From CAIUGU01 sp963819685 (GTDB taxonomy: Bacteria; Pseudomonadota; Gammaproteobacteria; Steroidobacterales; Steroidobacteraceae), in contig CAWFXI010000003.1 in the NCBI GenBank assembly GCA_963819685.1, positions 248,001-312,000 on the forward strand: a stretch of 64,000 nt of DNA, read 5' to 3'. Shown here piece by piece: positions 42,249 through 50,142 of this stretch (positions are counted from its first letter, which is position 1; each line of letters starts with the position of its first letter). The translations under genes were made by a program, and so were the position numbers. Under the pieces are notes generated by a model. The model saw nothing but the letters and a program-made list of their open reading frames with translations, was not told where the DNA came from and searched no databases.

Positions 42249-44060
42249 CTATCTTCCCGCGCCATTGCGCCGGCGGCGCCGCAAAATGGCTCTGTCCCCC
42301 TTCGCTCGAAGGCCGGACTGGTCGAACAATGCGGTCAGCTGCGCCACGATGGCCTCGCCCAGCTGGTCCGGATTGGCGAGCGTGATCGAGCGTCGATAGT
42401 AACGGGTGACATCGTGGCCGATACCGATCGCGAACAGCTCAACGGGCGACCGCTGCTCGATCCAGCCGATGACCGAGCGCAGGTGCTTTTCCAGATAGAA
42501 CGGGTCATTGACGGCCAGCGTGGCGTCATCGACCGGCGCACCGTCGGAGATCACCATCAGGATACGGCGCGGCTCCTGGCGCGCGAGCAGTCGCTCGTGA
42601 GCCCACAGTAAGGCTTCGCCGTCGATGTTTTCCTTCAGGAGATTGTCCTGCAGCATCAGACCCAGATTGCGCCGCGAGCGCCGCCATGGCGTATCCGCAC
42701 CCTTGTAGACGATGTGCTTGAGATCCGTCAGGCGGCCGGGGTTTTCAGGGCGGCCGTCGGCCATCCATTTCTGCCGGGACTGCCCCCCACGCCAGCTCAC
42801 CGTCGTGAAGCCGAGAATTTCCGACTTCACTCCGCATCGTTCGAGGACGGTGCCGAGAATCTCGGCGCACATCGCAGCCATCGCAATGGGCCAGCCGCGC
42901 ATGGAACCGGAGTTGTCAATCAGCACTGTGACCACAGTATCCGGAAACCGGGTCTCCGCTTCCTGCTTGAACGCGAGCGACTCGAGAGGATGTGTGACCA
43001 CGCGCGTGAGACGGCTGGTATCGAGCAATCCTTCCTCCAGATCGAACTGCCACGATCGCGTCTGCAGGGCCAGCAGGTGCCGCTGCAAACGGTGCGCCCA
43101 GCGGGCCACGCTGTCGGTCTTGCCTTCCAGCTGCTCATCGAGCTTGTGGCGCAGCCGAATCAGCTCCGCTTCGCTGCACAAGTCTTCTGCTGCAGTGACC
43201 GTATCAAAGGCCGTCGTGTAGGCACGATACGCTGCCGTCGATGGGCCTTCGGTGTCGGCCAGCACCACCGGTTCCGCCCGCGCCTGCTCCATCCGTTCGC
43301 CACTCTGTGGATCCCACTGTCCGTCCTCGTTGCTCGCATCGCTGTCGTCCGAGCGTTCGGTCGAATTCTGCCGCTCGGCGGACTGCTCGCGGGAGGCATC
43401 GCGCTGTTCCTGTTCCTTCTCCTCGGGTGTAGCGGCGAGGCCGAGCAGGCGGATCATCGCCAGGGACTTCAGCGCGAACGCTTCCTGGTCTGCTACCAGC
43501 GCTGGCAACGCGCCAATCTGCTCTGCAATCCCTGCATCGACCAGTTTTTGCGAATTCTCCTTGAGTCCGGCAGCTCGTTCCGCAGGCAACGGCGCACCCA
43601 GCTGGTAGCGGACGGAATCTGCAACATCCCTGATCATCTCGTCCGCGCGAGCCGCTTCGGGCTGCAGGGGACGACCCAGGCTGACACGCCACGGCCGGTG
43701 GAACGCCACCAGATCTTCCTGCACACCGAGCATGTGCTTCGAGCCCAGTGCTTCGACACGACCTTGTTCGAGCAACTGATACAGCTTTTGCTGTTGCGGC
43801 AGCGTCGGTGCGAAGCGATTCAGGATCTTCGTGTCGGTGAATCGCGCACGCAGTCCAAGGGCATCGACAGAACCGCGCCAGCGAGCCAGTTCGAGAACGG
43901 TAGGATTCGAGGGCGCGGACTGCAGCAGTGCTGCGGAGCCGGGCAGAGCGTCCGCCTGTCCCTCGGGAGGGGGCGCATCAGCCCTGCGCGACAGCGCCTT
44001 CAATACGACAGCAGAGACCTGTCGCAGCTGTTCACCCGGAGTCTTGCGCGACTGTGTCAT
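42249..44060 (-). CDS. CobT-like VWA-domain protein
   Basis: A 603-residue protein resembling the CobT subunit of aerobic cobaltochelatase. It has an N-terminal helical part, a highly charged linker (EKEQEQRDASREQSAERQN), and a C-terminal von Willebrand A domain with the MIDAS motif DNSGSMRG and SDGAPVDD. No CobN or other cobalamin genes are in view, and it sits 19 bases downstream of a CobS-like ATPase within a catabolic cluster. AAA+/VWA pairs of this type (CbbQ/CbbO, NorQ/NorD) activate metalloenzymes. I infer a similar role for the hydroquinone dioxygenase. The start at 44060 is the natural one, MTQSRKTPGEQL. Confidence 0.85.
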   Translation of the reverse strand: MTQSRKTPGEQLRQVSAVVLKALSRRADAPPPEGQADALPGSAALLQSAPSNPTVLELARWRGSVDALGLRARFTDTKILNRFAPTLPQQQKLYQLLEQGRVEALGSKHMLGVQEDLVAFHRPWRVSLGRPLQPEAARADEMIRDVADSVRYQLGAPLPAERAAGLKENSQKLVDAGIAEQIGALPALVADQEAFALKSLAMIRLLGLAATPEEKEQEQRDASREQSAERQNSTERSDDSDASNEDGQWDPQSGERMEQARAEPVVLADTEGPSTAAYRAYTTAFDTVTAAEDLCSEAELIRLRHKLDEQLEGKTDSVARWAHRLQRHLLALQTRSWQFDLEEGLLDTSRLTRVVTHPLESLAFKQEAETRFPDTVVTVLIDNSGSMRGWPIAMAAMCAEILGTVLERCGVKSEILGFTTVSWRGGQSRQKWMADGRPENPGRLTDLKHIVYKGADTPWRRSRRNLGLMLQDNLLKENIDGEALLWAHERLLARQEPRRILMVISDGAPVDDATLAVNDPFYLEKHLRSVIGWIEQRSPVELFAIGIGHDVTRYYRRSITLANPDQLGEAIVAQLTALFDQSGLRAKGDRAILRRRRRNGAGR

Positions 44061-44079
44061 CGGCTGAAGACGGGATGGG

Positions 44080-45084
44080 TTACTTCGCAGCGATGGCGGC
44101 TTCCACCAGATCCACGCCGAAGCACCGCTGGTAGAACTCCGCAATGATGGGCCGCTCGGCTTCGTCGCATTTGTTGAGGAAGGCGAGGCGGAACGAATAC
44201 TCGATCTGGCCGAAGATGGTGGTGTTCTCCGCCCAGTTGATGACTGTACGCGGTGACATGACCGTGGACAGCTCGCCGGCCATGAAGGCGCTGCGCGTCA
44301 GGCCCGCAAGAGCCACCATTCGCTGCACTGTTGCGCGCCCTTCCGGCGTAGCGAAATGCGGCACGCGAGCAACGACGATTTCCACCTCTGCCTCGGGTGC
44401 CAGGTAGTTGAGTGTTGCAACGATGTTCCAGCGATCCATCTGGCCCTGGTTGATCGTCTGTGTTCCCTGGTACAGGCCGCTTGCATCGCCGAGGCCTACC
44501 GTGTTCGCGGTTGCGAACAGCCGGAAGGCGGGATGTGCCCGAATCACGCGGCTCTGGTCGAGCAGGGTGAGCTTTCCCTGTGCTTCGAGTACGCGCTGCA
44601 GGACGAACATCACGTCCGGCCTGCCCGCATCGTATTCGTCAAAGATCAGTGCAACGGCCCGTTGCAGCGCCCAGGGCAGAATGCCCTCGCGGAACTCCGT
44701 GACCTGCTGGCCAGCCCGAATGGCGATCGCGTCCTTGCCGATCAGGTCGATGCGGCTGACGTGACTGTCGAGGTTGATGCGGATGCACGGCCAGTTGAGG
44801 CGGGCAGCAACCTGTTCGATATGCGTCGATTTGCCGGTGCCGTGATAACCCTGCACCAGCACACGCCGGTTGTGGGCGAAGCCGGCGAGAATGGCAAGCG
44901 TCGTATTGCGGTCGAAGCGGTAGGCATTGTCGATGTCCGGCACGTGTTCCGAACGCTGTCGATAAGCGGGAACCGTGATATCGCTGTCGATGCCGAACAC
45001 GGTGCGTGCACTGACATGCACATCCGGCGTCGCATGCAGCAGCTGCTCTTCCACGGCCGGGTCCTCTGCCATTTCAGGTTGCAT
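44080..45084 (-). CDS. CobS-like MoxR-type AAA+ ATPase
   Basis: A 334-residue AAA+ protein. It shows Walker A QGYHGTGKSTHIEQVA, Walker B ALIFDEYDAGRPDV, a sensor segment FRLFATANTVGLGD and PRTVINWAENT near the end. Length and motifs match CobS of cobaltochelatase, a member of the MoxR class. It overlaps the Rieske gene by 11 bases if the ATG at 45084 is used; the ATG at 45072 would remove the overlap. Directly downstream is its VWA partner. In this setting the pair is more likely a maturation or activase machine than a cobalt inserter. Confidence 0.88.
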   Translation of the reverse strand: MQPEMAEDPAVEEQLLHATPDVHVSARTVFGIDSDITVPAYRQRSEHVPDIDNAYRFDRNTTLAILAGFAHNRRVLVQGYHGTGKSTHIEQVAARLNWPCIRINLDSHVSRIDLIGKDAIAIRAGQQVTEFREGILPWALQRAVALIFDEYDAGRPDVMFVLQRVLEAQGKLTLLDQSRVIRAHPAFRLFATANTVGLGDASGLYQGTQTINQGQMDRWNIVATLNYLAPEAEVEIVVARVPHFATPEGRATVQRMVALAGLTRSAFMAGELSTVMSPRTVINWAENTTIFGQIEYSFRLAFLNKCDEAERPIIAEFYQRCFGVDLVEAAIAAK

Positions 45085-45481
45085 ACCGTTCCACTGCCGT
45101 ATCGCCGGGATTCTGCGCTGCCTTGACCAGTACACGCCCTTCGACAACGTGTACAGGCACGGACTCGAGATCAAGTCCCCGCGCCGGTCCATCAATGCAC
45201 ATGCCATCCTCGAAACGGAAAATGGCGCAGTGAAACGCGCACATGACCTGCCGCGCGGCCGGTATGAAAAAGGACGTGGACTGACCGTTCAGTGGCAGGC
45301 GAAAGTGCGGGCAACTGTTCACGTAAGCCCAGACTTCGGTACCGTCACGGCAAGCAACGATGCGCAATTTCTTGAAGCCCTCGCCGTAGATCACTTCGTG
45401 ACAGCCCCCGTCGGGGATGTCGCTGGTCATGCACAGTTCGGTTTCCCCTGCCGGAGCGTCCGGATGTTCGCGCCACCCCAT
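45074..45481 (-). CDS. Rieske [2Fe-2S] ferredoxin-like protein
   Basis: A 135-residue soluble protein with the Rieske ligands Cys-Pro-His in NSCPHFRLPL and Cys-Ala-Phe-His in VMCAFHCAIF, in a domain that ends at GRVLVKAAQ. It has no oxygenase catalytic domain, so it should act as an electron carrier. It lies 25 bases after the aldehyde dehydrogenase and overlaps the CobS-like gene, so it belongs to the hydroquinone unit. One possibility is that it keeps the dioxygenase iron reduced. No reductase gene is nearby. Confidence 0.88.
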   Translation of the reverse strand: MGWREHPDAPAGETELCMTSDIPDGGCHEVIYGEGFKKLRIVACRDGTEVWAYVNSCPHFRLPLNGQSTSFFIPAARQVMCAFHCAIFRFEDGMCIDGPARGLDLESVPVHVVEGRVLVKAAQNPGDTAVERYAT

Positions 45482-45506
45482 AGGTTAGTCAGAAGCTCCC
45501 TTCAGG

Positions 45507-46976
45507 TCAGCGTGGATAGTGCGGCGGAATCTGCGCGTCCACATTCACCCACACGGACTTCGCATCCGTGTAGTCATGCATGGCTTCGAAGCCCATCTCG
45601 CGACCGTATCCCGAACTGCCCACGCCCCCGAACGGCGAACCCGGATTCACGCGCTTGTAGCAGTTGATCCAGACCATGCCGGATTTCATTGCCGCAGCCA
45701 TCCGGTGCGCGCGCTGCAGGTTGGTCGTCCACAGTCCGCCGCCCAAGCCGTATTCCGTCGAGTTGGCGATCTGGACCGCTTCCTCGTCGGACTCGAATGT
45801 GTTGACGGATACAAACGGGCCGAACACTTCTTCCTGACAGATGCGGTCCTGGGGCTGTGCCATGACGACAGTGGGTTCCACGAAGAAGCCCTTCGCCAGT
45901 TCCGGAGCATCCGGCTGCCTGCCGCCCGTCAGGATCTTGCCGCCTTCCTGCTGGGCGATCTGACAGTAGTTCAGCACGCGCTGCTGATGCAGCTTCGAAG
46001 TCAGCGGTCCCATCTCCGTCTTCGGATCGAGTGGGTTGCCGAGCTTGATCGACCTGGCAAGCTTGACGAAACCCTCCAGGAATTCATCTGCAATGCTCTT
46101 GTGCAGCACGAGACGTGAGCCGGCGATGCAGGCCTGGCCCTGGTTGTGGAAAATCGCAAAAGCGCTGCCATTGATGGCGGCCTTGATGTTGGCATCGCCG
46201 AACACGATATTCGCACCCTTGCCGCCGAGTTCGAGCTGCACGCGCTTCAGGTTCGTGGAGGAAGCCTGGACGATCTTGCGGCCAACGGCCGTCGAACCGG
46301 TGAAGCAGATCTTCTGCACATCCATGTGTTCGGCAAGACGCTGTCCTGCGACCGATCCATGACCCGGCAGGATATTGACGACACCCGGTGGAATGCCGAC
46401 CTCCGCCATCAGCTCCGCAATCTTGAGCGAACTCAACGGCGTGATCTCTGCCGGCTTCATGACGATGGTGTTGCCGGCGGCGAGTGCCGGCCCCATCTTC
46501 CAGCTGGTGAACATCAACGGGAAATTCCACGGTACCACCTGGCCCACGACACCCAGCGGTTCGCGCAGCACGTAGTTCAGGAAGCCCTGTTCGACCGGGA
46601 CGACGCTGCCCTGGTATTTGTCGGCCATGCCGCCGAAGTACCGGAAGGTGACCGCTGTACGCGGAACGTCGAGACTTCTGCTGTCGCGGAGCGGGTGGCC
46701 GGTGTCCGTTGACTCGATCTGTGCCAGTTCTTCGGCGTTTGCCTCGATGGCATCCGCCAGCTTGAGCAGCAGCCGACCGCGTTGCATGGCGGCCATGTCA
46801 CGCCAGGCCGGAAACGCCTTGCGGGCTGCGGCAACAGCCTTCTCGACGTCCGCCACCTTGGCTTCCGCCACGTCGGCAATCTTCGAGCCGTCGAAAGGAT
46901 TCAGAGTCGGGAAGGTGGCGCCGTCCGTCGCATCGACGAACTCGCCTCCGATGAACAATTTGGTTTGCAGTTTCAT
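45507..46976 (-). CDS. 4-hydroxymuconic semialdehyde dehydrogenase (aldehyde dehydrogenase family)
   Basis: A 489-residue NAD(P)-dependent aldehyde dehydrogenase of normal length. The cofactor motif is CFTGSTAVGRKI, the catalytic Glu lies in LELGGKGANIVF, and the catalytic Cys lies in NQGQACIAGSR. PWNFPLMFTSWK is also typical. Placement between the hydroquinone dioxygenase subunits and maleylacetate reductase argues that it oxidises 4-hydroxymuconic semialdehyde to maleylacetate (HapE/PnpE role). An intrinsic terminator separates it from the dioxygenase genes, so it may have its own promoter in the 108-base gap or rely on read-through. Confidence 0.88.
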   Translation of the reverse strand: MKLQTKLFIGGEFVDATDGATFPTLNPFDGSKIADVAEAKVADVEKAVAAARKAFPAWRDMAAMQRGRLLLKLADAIEANAEELAQIESTDTGHPLRDSRSLDVPRTAVTFRYFGGMADKYQGSVVPVEQGFLNYVLREPLGVVGQVVPWNFPLMFTSWKMGPALAAGNTIVMKPAEITPLSSLKIAELMAEVGIPPGVVNILPGHGSVAGQRLAEHMDVQKICFTGSTAVGRKIVQASSTNLKRVQLELGGKGANIVFGDANIKAAINGSAFAIFHNQGQACIAGSRLVLHKSIADEFLEGFVKLARSIKLGNPLDPKTEMGPLTSKLHQQRVLNYCQIAQQEGGKILTGGRQPDAPELAKGFFVEPTVVMAQPQDRICQEEVFGPFVSVNTFESDEEAVQIANSTEYGLGGGLWTTNLQRAHRMAAAMKSGMVWINCYKRVNPGSPFGGVGSSGYGREMGFEAMHDYTDAKSVWVNVDAQIPPHYPR

Positions 46977-47028
46977 TTTGAGTTGCTTCGCGCTAGGAGG
47001 TCGTTGCTACATGGGGCCGCAACTGTTC

Positions 47029-47059
47029 AAAAAAAGTGGCGGCCATTCGGCCGCCACTT
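47029..47059 (-). terminator. Intrinsic terminator after the dioxygenase large subunit
   Basis: AAGTGGCGGCC (47034-47044) and GGCCGCCACTT (47049-47059) form an 11-bp stem with a 4-base loop. Read on the minus strand it is followed by seven Ts. It lies 26 bases after the large-subunit stop codon. Confidence 0.88.
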
Positions 47060-47084
47060 GCACTTCATTTCAGAACGAACCCGG

Positions 47085-48089
47085 TCAGAAGCTGACGGGG
47101 TACGGCGGCAGCTTGCCGGTTTCGTACATCTCGGGCAGCTCCGGCGTGGTGTTTTCCCACACGAGCAGCATCGAACGCTTCCGCGAGAAGCCCTGATGGC
47201 GGATGTTCGCCGGCATGCATGCCACGTCTCCCGCCTTCATGACTGCCTTGGCGCGCGGTGCACCGGTCAGCTTGTCCTCGACTTCCCATTCGATCTCGTC
47301 GCTCATCTGCACGAACCATTCGACCCGGTCGTTGCCGTGCTTGACGGGCAGAATGTATTCCTCGGTTGTCGGGCAGCAGAGGCTGCGGCCGCACACTGAT
47401 GTGACCGAAGGATTCCACGTGACATCCGAGCGCGACAGGTAGCCAAACAGATTGAAAGCGTGCACTTCGCTTTCAAAGCCCTTCTCGGCATGGATTTCCG
47501 GCTTGTCCTGGTTCACGTCGGCAAAGCCGCGATTGACGGGATAGCCGTTGGCATCCGAACGCAGCTCCGTGTCACCCGGCAGGCCGGGCATCCGCTTGCA
47601 GGCCTGGCGCTGGCGTTCGATGGCATCGATGTTCGAACCATTCTTCCTGCCGGCCCAGCTCCTGCCGGTCTCTTCGGGAGCGGCGAAGGGGTCGAAACCC
47701 TCGTTCGTGAAGTCTTCAAGAATGGCCTTGAAGGTCGCCATGATCAGCGGTGTGTCGAACGTTTCCGTCAGCGACAGCCCCTTGTCGTGATAGGCGGGTG
47801 CATACCGGCCGGCGTAGAACTCGACGCGTCCATACAGATTGCGCGTACCGATCATGCCGTCGAAATTCACCCAACCGTAGAAAAAGCCCCAGGCGACGTC
47901 ACGCATCATGGCGCGCAGGAACGCGTCCGCGGACATGATGTGCTTCATCTGCTTGCCCTTGACCGGCCAGCTGATGTGGACGAAGTATTCGTCACGGCTG
48001 ATGGTGAAACTGCCAAGCTTGAACGTGCGATAGCCCGTCTCGTTGCTCGGCGCGGATGCATTCACTTCAACTTTTGCCACTGCGCTCAT
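47085..48089 (-). CDS. Hydroquinone 1,2-dioxygenase, large subunit
   Basis: A 334-residue protein of about 38 kDa, the size of the large subunit of two-component hydroquinone dioxygenases (HapD/PnpD). These Fe(II) enzymes open hydroquinone to 4-hydroxymuconic semialdehyde. The sequence is cupin-like toward the C-terminus (EYILPVKHGNDRVEWFVQMS, MKAGDVACMPANIRHQGF) with candidate ligands His and Glu. The assignment rests on the whole cluster: the small subunit lies 71 bases upstream and the semialdehyde dehydrogenase and maleylacetate reductase flank it. The ATG at 48089 has GGAGG upstream; a TTG at 48098 is less likely. Confidence 0.85.
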   Translation of the reverse strand: MSAVAKVEVNASAPSNETGYRTFKLGSFTISRDEYFVHISWPVKGKQMKHIMSADAFLRAMMRDVAWGFFYGWVNFDGMIGTRNLYGRVEFYAGRYAPAYHDKGLSLTETFDTPLIMATFKAILEDFTNEGFDPFAAPEETGRSWAGRKNGSNIDAIERQRQACKRMPGLPGDTELRSDANGYPVNRGFADVNQDKPEIHAEKGFESEVHAFNLFGYLSRSDVTWNPSVTSVCGRSLCCPTTEEYILPVKHGNDRVEWFVQMSDEIEWEVEDKLTGAPRAKAVMKAGDVACMPANIRHQGFSRKRSMLLVWENTTPELPEMYETGKLPPYPVSF

Positions 48090-48160
48090 TTGTCTCAATC
48101 CTCCAGAAACTCAAGCGACCCTGAACGGGACTGGCCGGTCGCCCGAACTTGCCATTGCCA

Positions 48161-48661
48161 TTACTTGTAGCAGATATCCGCCCACTTTTGCACCGACAGT
48201 TCGCCCAGCATCGTCTGGAGCATCATGACTCCGGTCTTGGTGGCCGTGAAGCGGTAGGCCGCTCCGGCAGGGAGCAGGGCCTGGTGGCCACGCTTGCAGA
48301 CGACGTAACCCATCTTTTTGCCTGCCGGCTCGCCCTTCACCTTGACGGCGCCCTGCTTGCCAGCGGGCACGACGGCTCCCGGATTGTCGAGCTTGACCAG
48401 ATCAACGCGGACCTCGCCATCCATGATGATGGCGAATTCATCGTGTGCAACGGCGAACCAGTCGGAAACTCCTTCAGCCCGAACTGCTTCGATGACGTAC
48501 TCGAGGTTCAGGCCGACAACGACCTTCTCATACGGTGCAGAGCGCGATGCCACGTCGAAAATGTTCGAAAAAACATAGTTCTTCGGATCATCGTTGATGA
48601 TCTGGAGTTCACCTTTGGTGAAGTCGTTCAGCGAGCCGAAAACGGTATGGAATTCACTCAT
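48161..48661 (-). CDS. Hydroquinone 1,2-dioxygenase, small subunit
   Basis: A 166-residue, roughly 18 kDa protein, matching the small subunit (HapC/PnpC) of the alpha2beta2 hydroquinone dioxygenase. It has a cupin-like middle with FAVAHDEFAIIMDGEVRVDL and KRGHQALLPAGAAYRF. AAGGA precedes the ATG at 48661. It is the first gene of the dioxygenase transcript, 71 bases upstream of the large subunit. The 429-base region before it holds a dyad at 48757-48773 and no convincing gene. Confidence 0.85.
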   Translation of the reverse strand: MSEFHTVFGSLNDFTKGELQIINDDPKNYVFSNIFDVASRSAPYEKVVVGLNLEYVIEAVRAEGVSDWFAVAHDEFAIIMDGEVRVDLVKLDNPGAVVPAGKQGAVKVKGEPAGKKMGYVVCKRGHQALLPAGAAYRFTATKTGVMMLQTMLGELSVQKWADICYK

Positions 48662-48756
48662 CGCGTGTCCTTAAAAGTCTGAATCGGGTACTGCCACCCA
48701 AGCGCAGTCAGCGAGGGCAATGCCTGGCTGCTGCGGGATTGTCATCATGCATCAGA

Positions 48757-48773
48757 ATCACGGTCACCATGAT
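48757..48773. promoter_or_regulatory. 17-bp dyad before the hydroquinone dioxygenase genes
   Basis: ATCACGGTCACCATGAT is palindromic at seven of eight base pairs around a central C. It lies about 96 bases upstream of the small-subunit start, within a 429-base non-coding gap (48662-49090) that otherwise shows only a low-confidence open frame. It is a candidate operator for an aromatic-responsive regulator, which is not encoded nearby. Confidence 0.5.
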
Positions 48774-49090
48774 TTTGGGGCGCCAATCTTAAGCGGGTGG
48801 CCGGGGCAAACACAAATCACACAGGCGTGAGCCTGACACTGGAATTTCCGGCATCTGCTCGCGATATGCCCCGCAGCCTAGACCCCCAAAGCTTCCGTCC
48901 GACAGCGCCTCTGTGACCGGACATCCCGTCATGTTCCAATATGACAAATGACCTGCGGGCAGGCGCTATGACTTTGCGCAAATTGAAGGGGTTCCAGGGC
49001 ATCAGCGCCATTGCTGCATAGCAGCATCGCAGCTGCCGCGACCCTTACCCTGCAAGACGTGCTACGCGGCGGATTCCGCAGTTGCAACAG

Positions 49091-49582
49091 TTACAGCAGT
49101 GCTGCGAATGAGGGCAGGAGCCGTCCGGCGGTGATGATCCCGGCCCAGAAAAACAATGACAGACCGCATACGACCTTGGCATGGGTGGACGCCTCGACGC
49201 CCGGGCCCCACTCCTCAACATGACGGGCCAGTTTCAGCTCGAACCACAGGGCATTGAGGCCCGCCAGCAGGATGAAGACCATCTTCATCTGGAACGACGG
49301 GTTGATCCCATAACCGACCGGGTCGGACAGGAAGAACAACACTCCTGTGACCAGGTTGATGCCAAAGCCTACGAACACCAGCGGCAACAGCTTGTGCAAC
49401 GGCGCCACGGGCAGTCGCTTCGCTATTCCCAGGATCCTCAGATCCAGCGCTGCGATGCCACCGATCAGCATCGCCAGGCCAATGAAATGCAGGGTCTCGA
49501 GCACCGGAAACATCCACACTGAGGTCTTGACCGTCAGACCGATGGAGGTCCCGTCCAGCGATTCCAGAAAGCCTTGCAACAT
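49091..49582 (-). CDS. Four-helix membrane protein (DUF6644-like), paralogue 1
   Basis: A 163-residue protein with about four membrane helices. It contains a histidine within helix 1 (FPVLETLHFIGLAMLIGGI), then LDLRILGIAKRLPVAPLHKL, FGINLVTGVLFFLSDPVGY, and SLFFWAGIITAGRLLPSF near the end. It is clearly paralogous to the next gene (LRxLGxAKxLPxxxLxxLxPxV, and AGRL at the end). Conserved membrane His residues would suit haem or quinone binding, but this is inference. It lies between maleylacetate reductase and the dioxygenase. Confidence 0.75.
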   Translation of the reverse strand: MLQGFLESLDGTSIGLTVKTSVWMFPVLETLHFIGLAMLIGGIAALDLRILGIAKRLPVAPLHKLLPLVFVGFGINLVTGVLFFLSDPVGYGINPSFQMKMVFILLAGLNALWFELKLARHVEEWGPGVEASTHAKVVCGLSLFFWAGIITAGRLLPSFAALL

Positions 49583-49600
49583 GTTGACTACTCTCTGTTC

Positions 49601-50074
49601 TCAGGCTGGTTGCGACAGATAGGCGATCAACCGGCCGGCGACAATCGCCCCCGTCCAGCTGACCAGCGATACCGCGGCCAGCACCCGCGCCAGCGCGGGC
49701 GTCTCCGTCGTGTCCTCTCGCAGGACCTTCTTGTTCAAGTACACCGCCACCAGCAGCCCGATCACGATCGACAGCATCTTCCAGCGAAAGGAGTTGCTGT
49801 AGAAATCCTTGCGCGCGTCCGCCATGAACAACACCACGCCGGAGAGTGCGTTGAAGGTGAATCCCACCCATACCCAGGGCATCAGCCGTCGCAGTTCCGA
49901 CAACGGCAGCGGTTTTGCAACACCGAGCACCCGCAGATCGATGACGATGAGCAGTCCCACGAGCAGACCCAGGCCCAGCGAGTGAAACGTCAGCAGACTG
50001 GGGTATCCCCAGATCGACCCCAGTACCCACTGCGACAGGTCCAGGTTCTCGAGCATCATCAGAAAATTATCCAT
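49601..50074 (-). CDS. Four-helix membrane protein (DUF6644-like), paralogue 2
   Basis: A 157-residue paralogue of the gene at 49091, 18 bases upstream of it. Its helices include YPSLLTFHSLGLGLLVGLL (again a His in helix 1), IDLRVLGVAKPLPLSELRRL, GFTFNALSGVVLFMADARKD and SLVSWTGAIVAGRLIAYLS. The pair probably forms a heterodimer. Its place inside the hydroquinone unit suggests uptake of, or electron exchange with, a quinone-type substrate. No published function is known to me. Confidence 0.75.
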   Translation of the reverse strand: MDNFLMMLENLDLSQWVLGSIWGYPSLLTFHSLGLGLLVGLLIVIDLRVLGVAKPLPLSELRRLMPWVWVGFTFNALSGVVLFMADARKDFYSNSFRWKMLSIVIGLLVAVYLNKKVLREDTTETPALARVLAAVSLVSWTGAIVAGRLIAYLSQPA

Positions 50075-50142
50075 GCCGTTGTGTCCCGAATTGGTTCTGG
50101 CCAGGCTTGGGCAAGCTCACAATAACAAGTCTGCCGTCGCCA

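Noticed and set aside
42714..44147. 477-codon open frame opposite the CobT-like gene
   Set aside because: It is a shadow of a well-supported VWA protein, with no recognisable domain.
42249..45084. Genuine cobalamin biosynthesis operon
   Set aside because: Only CobS- and CobT-like genes are present; no CobN or other cobalamin gene is near and the neighbours are catabolic.
48817..49011. 64-codon frame in the gap before the dioxygenase
   Set aside because: No ribosome site, no plausible fold and no context; more likely the promoter region.
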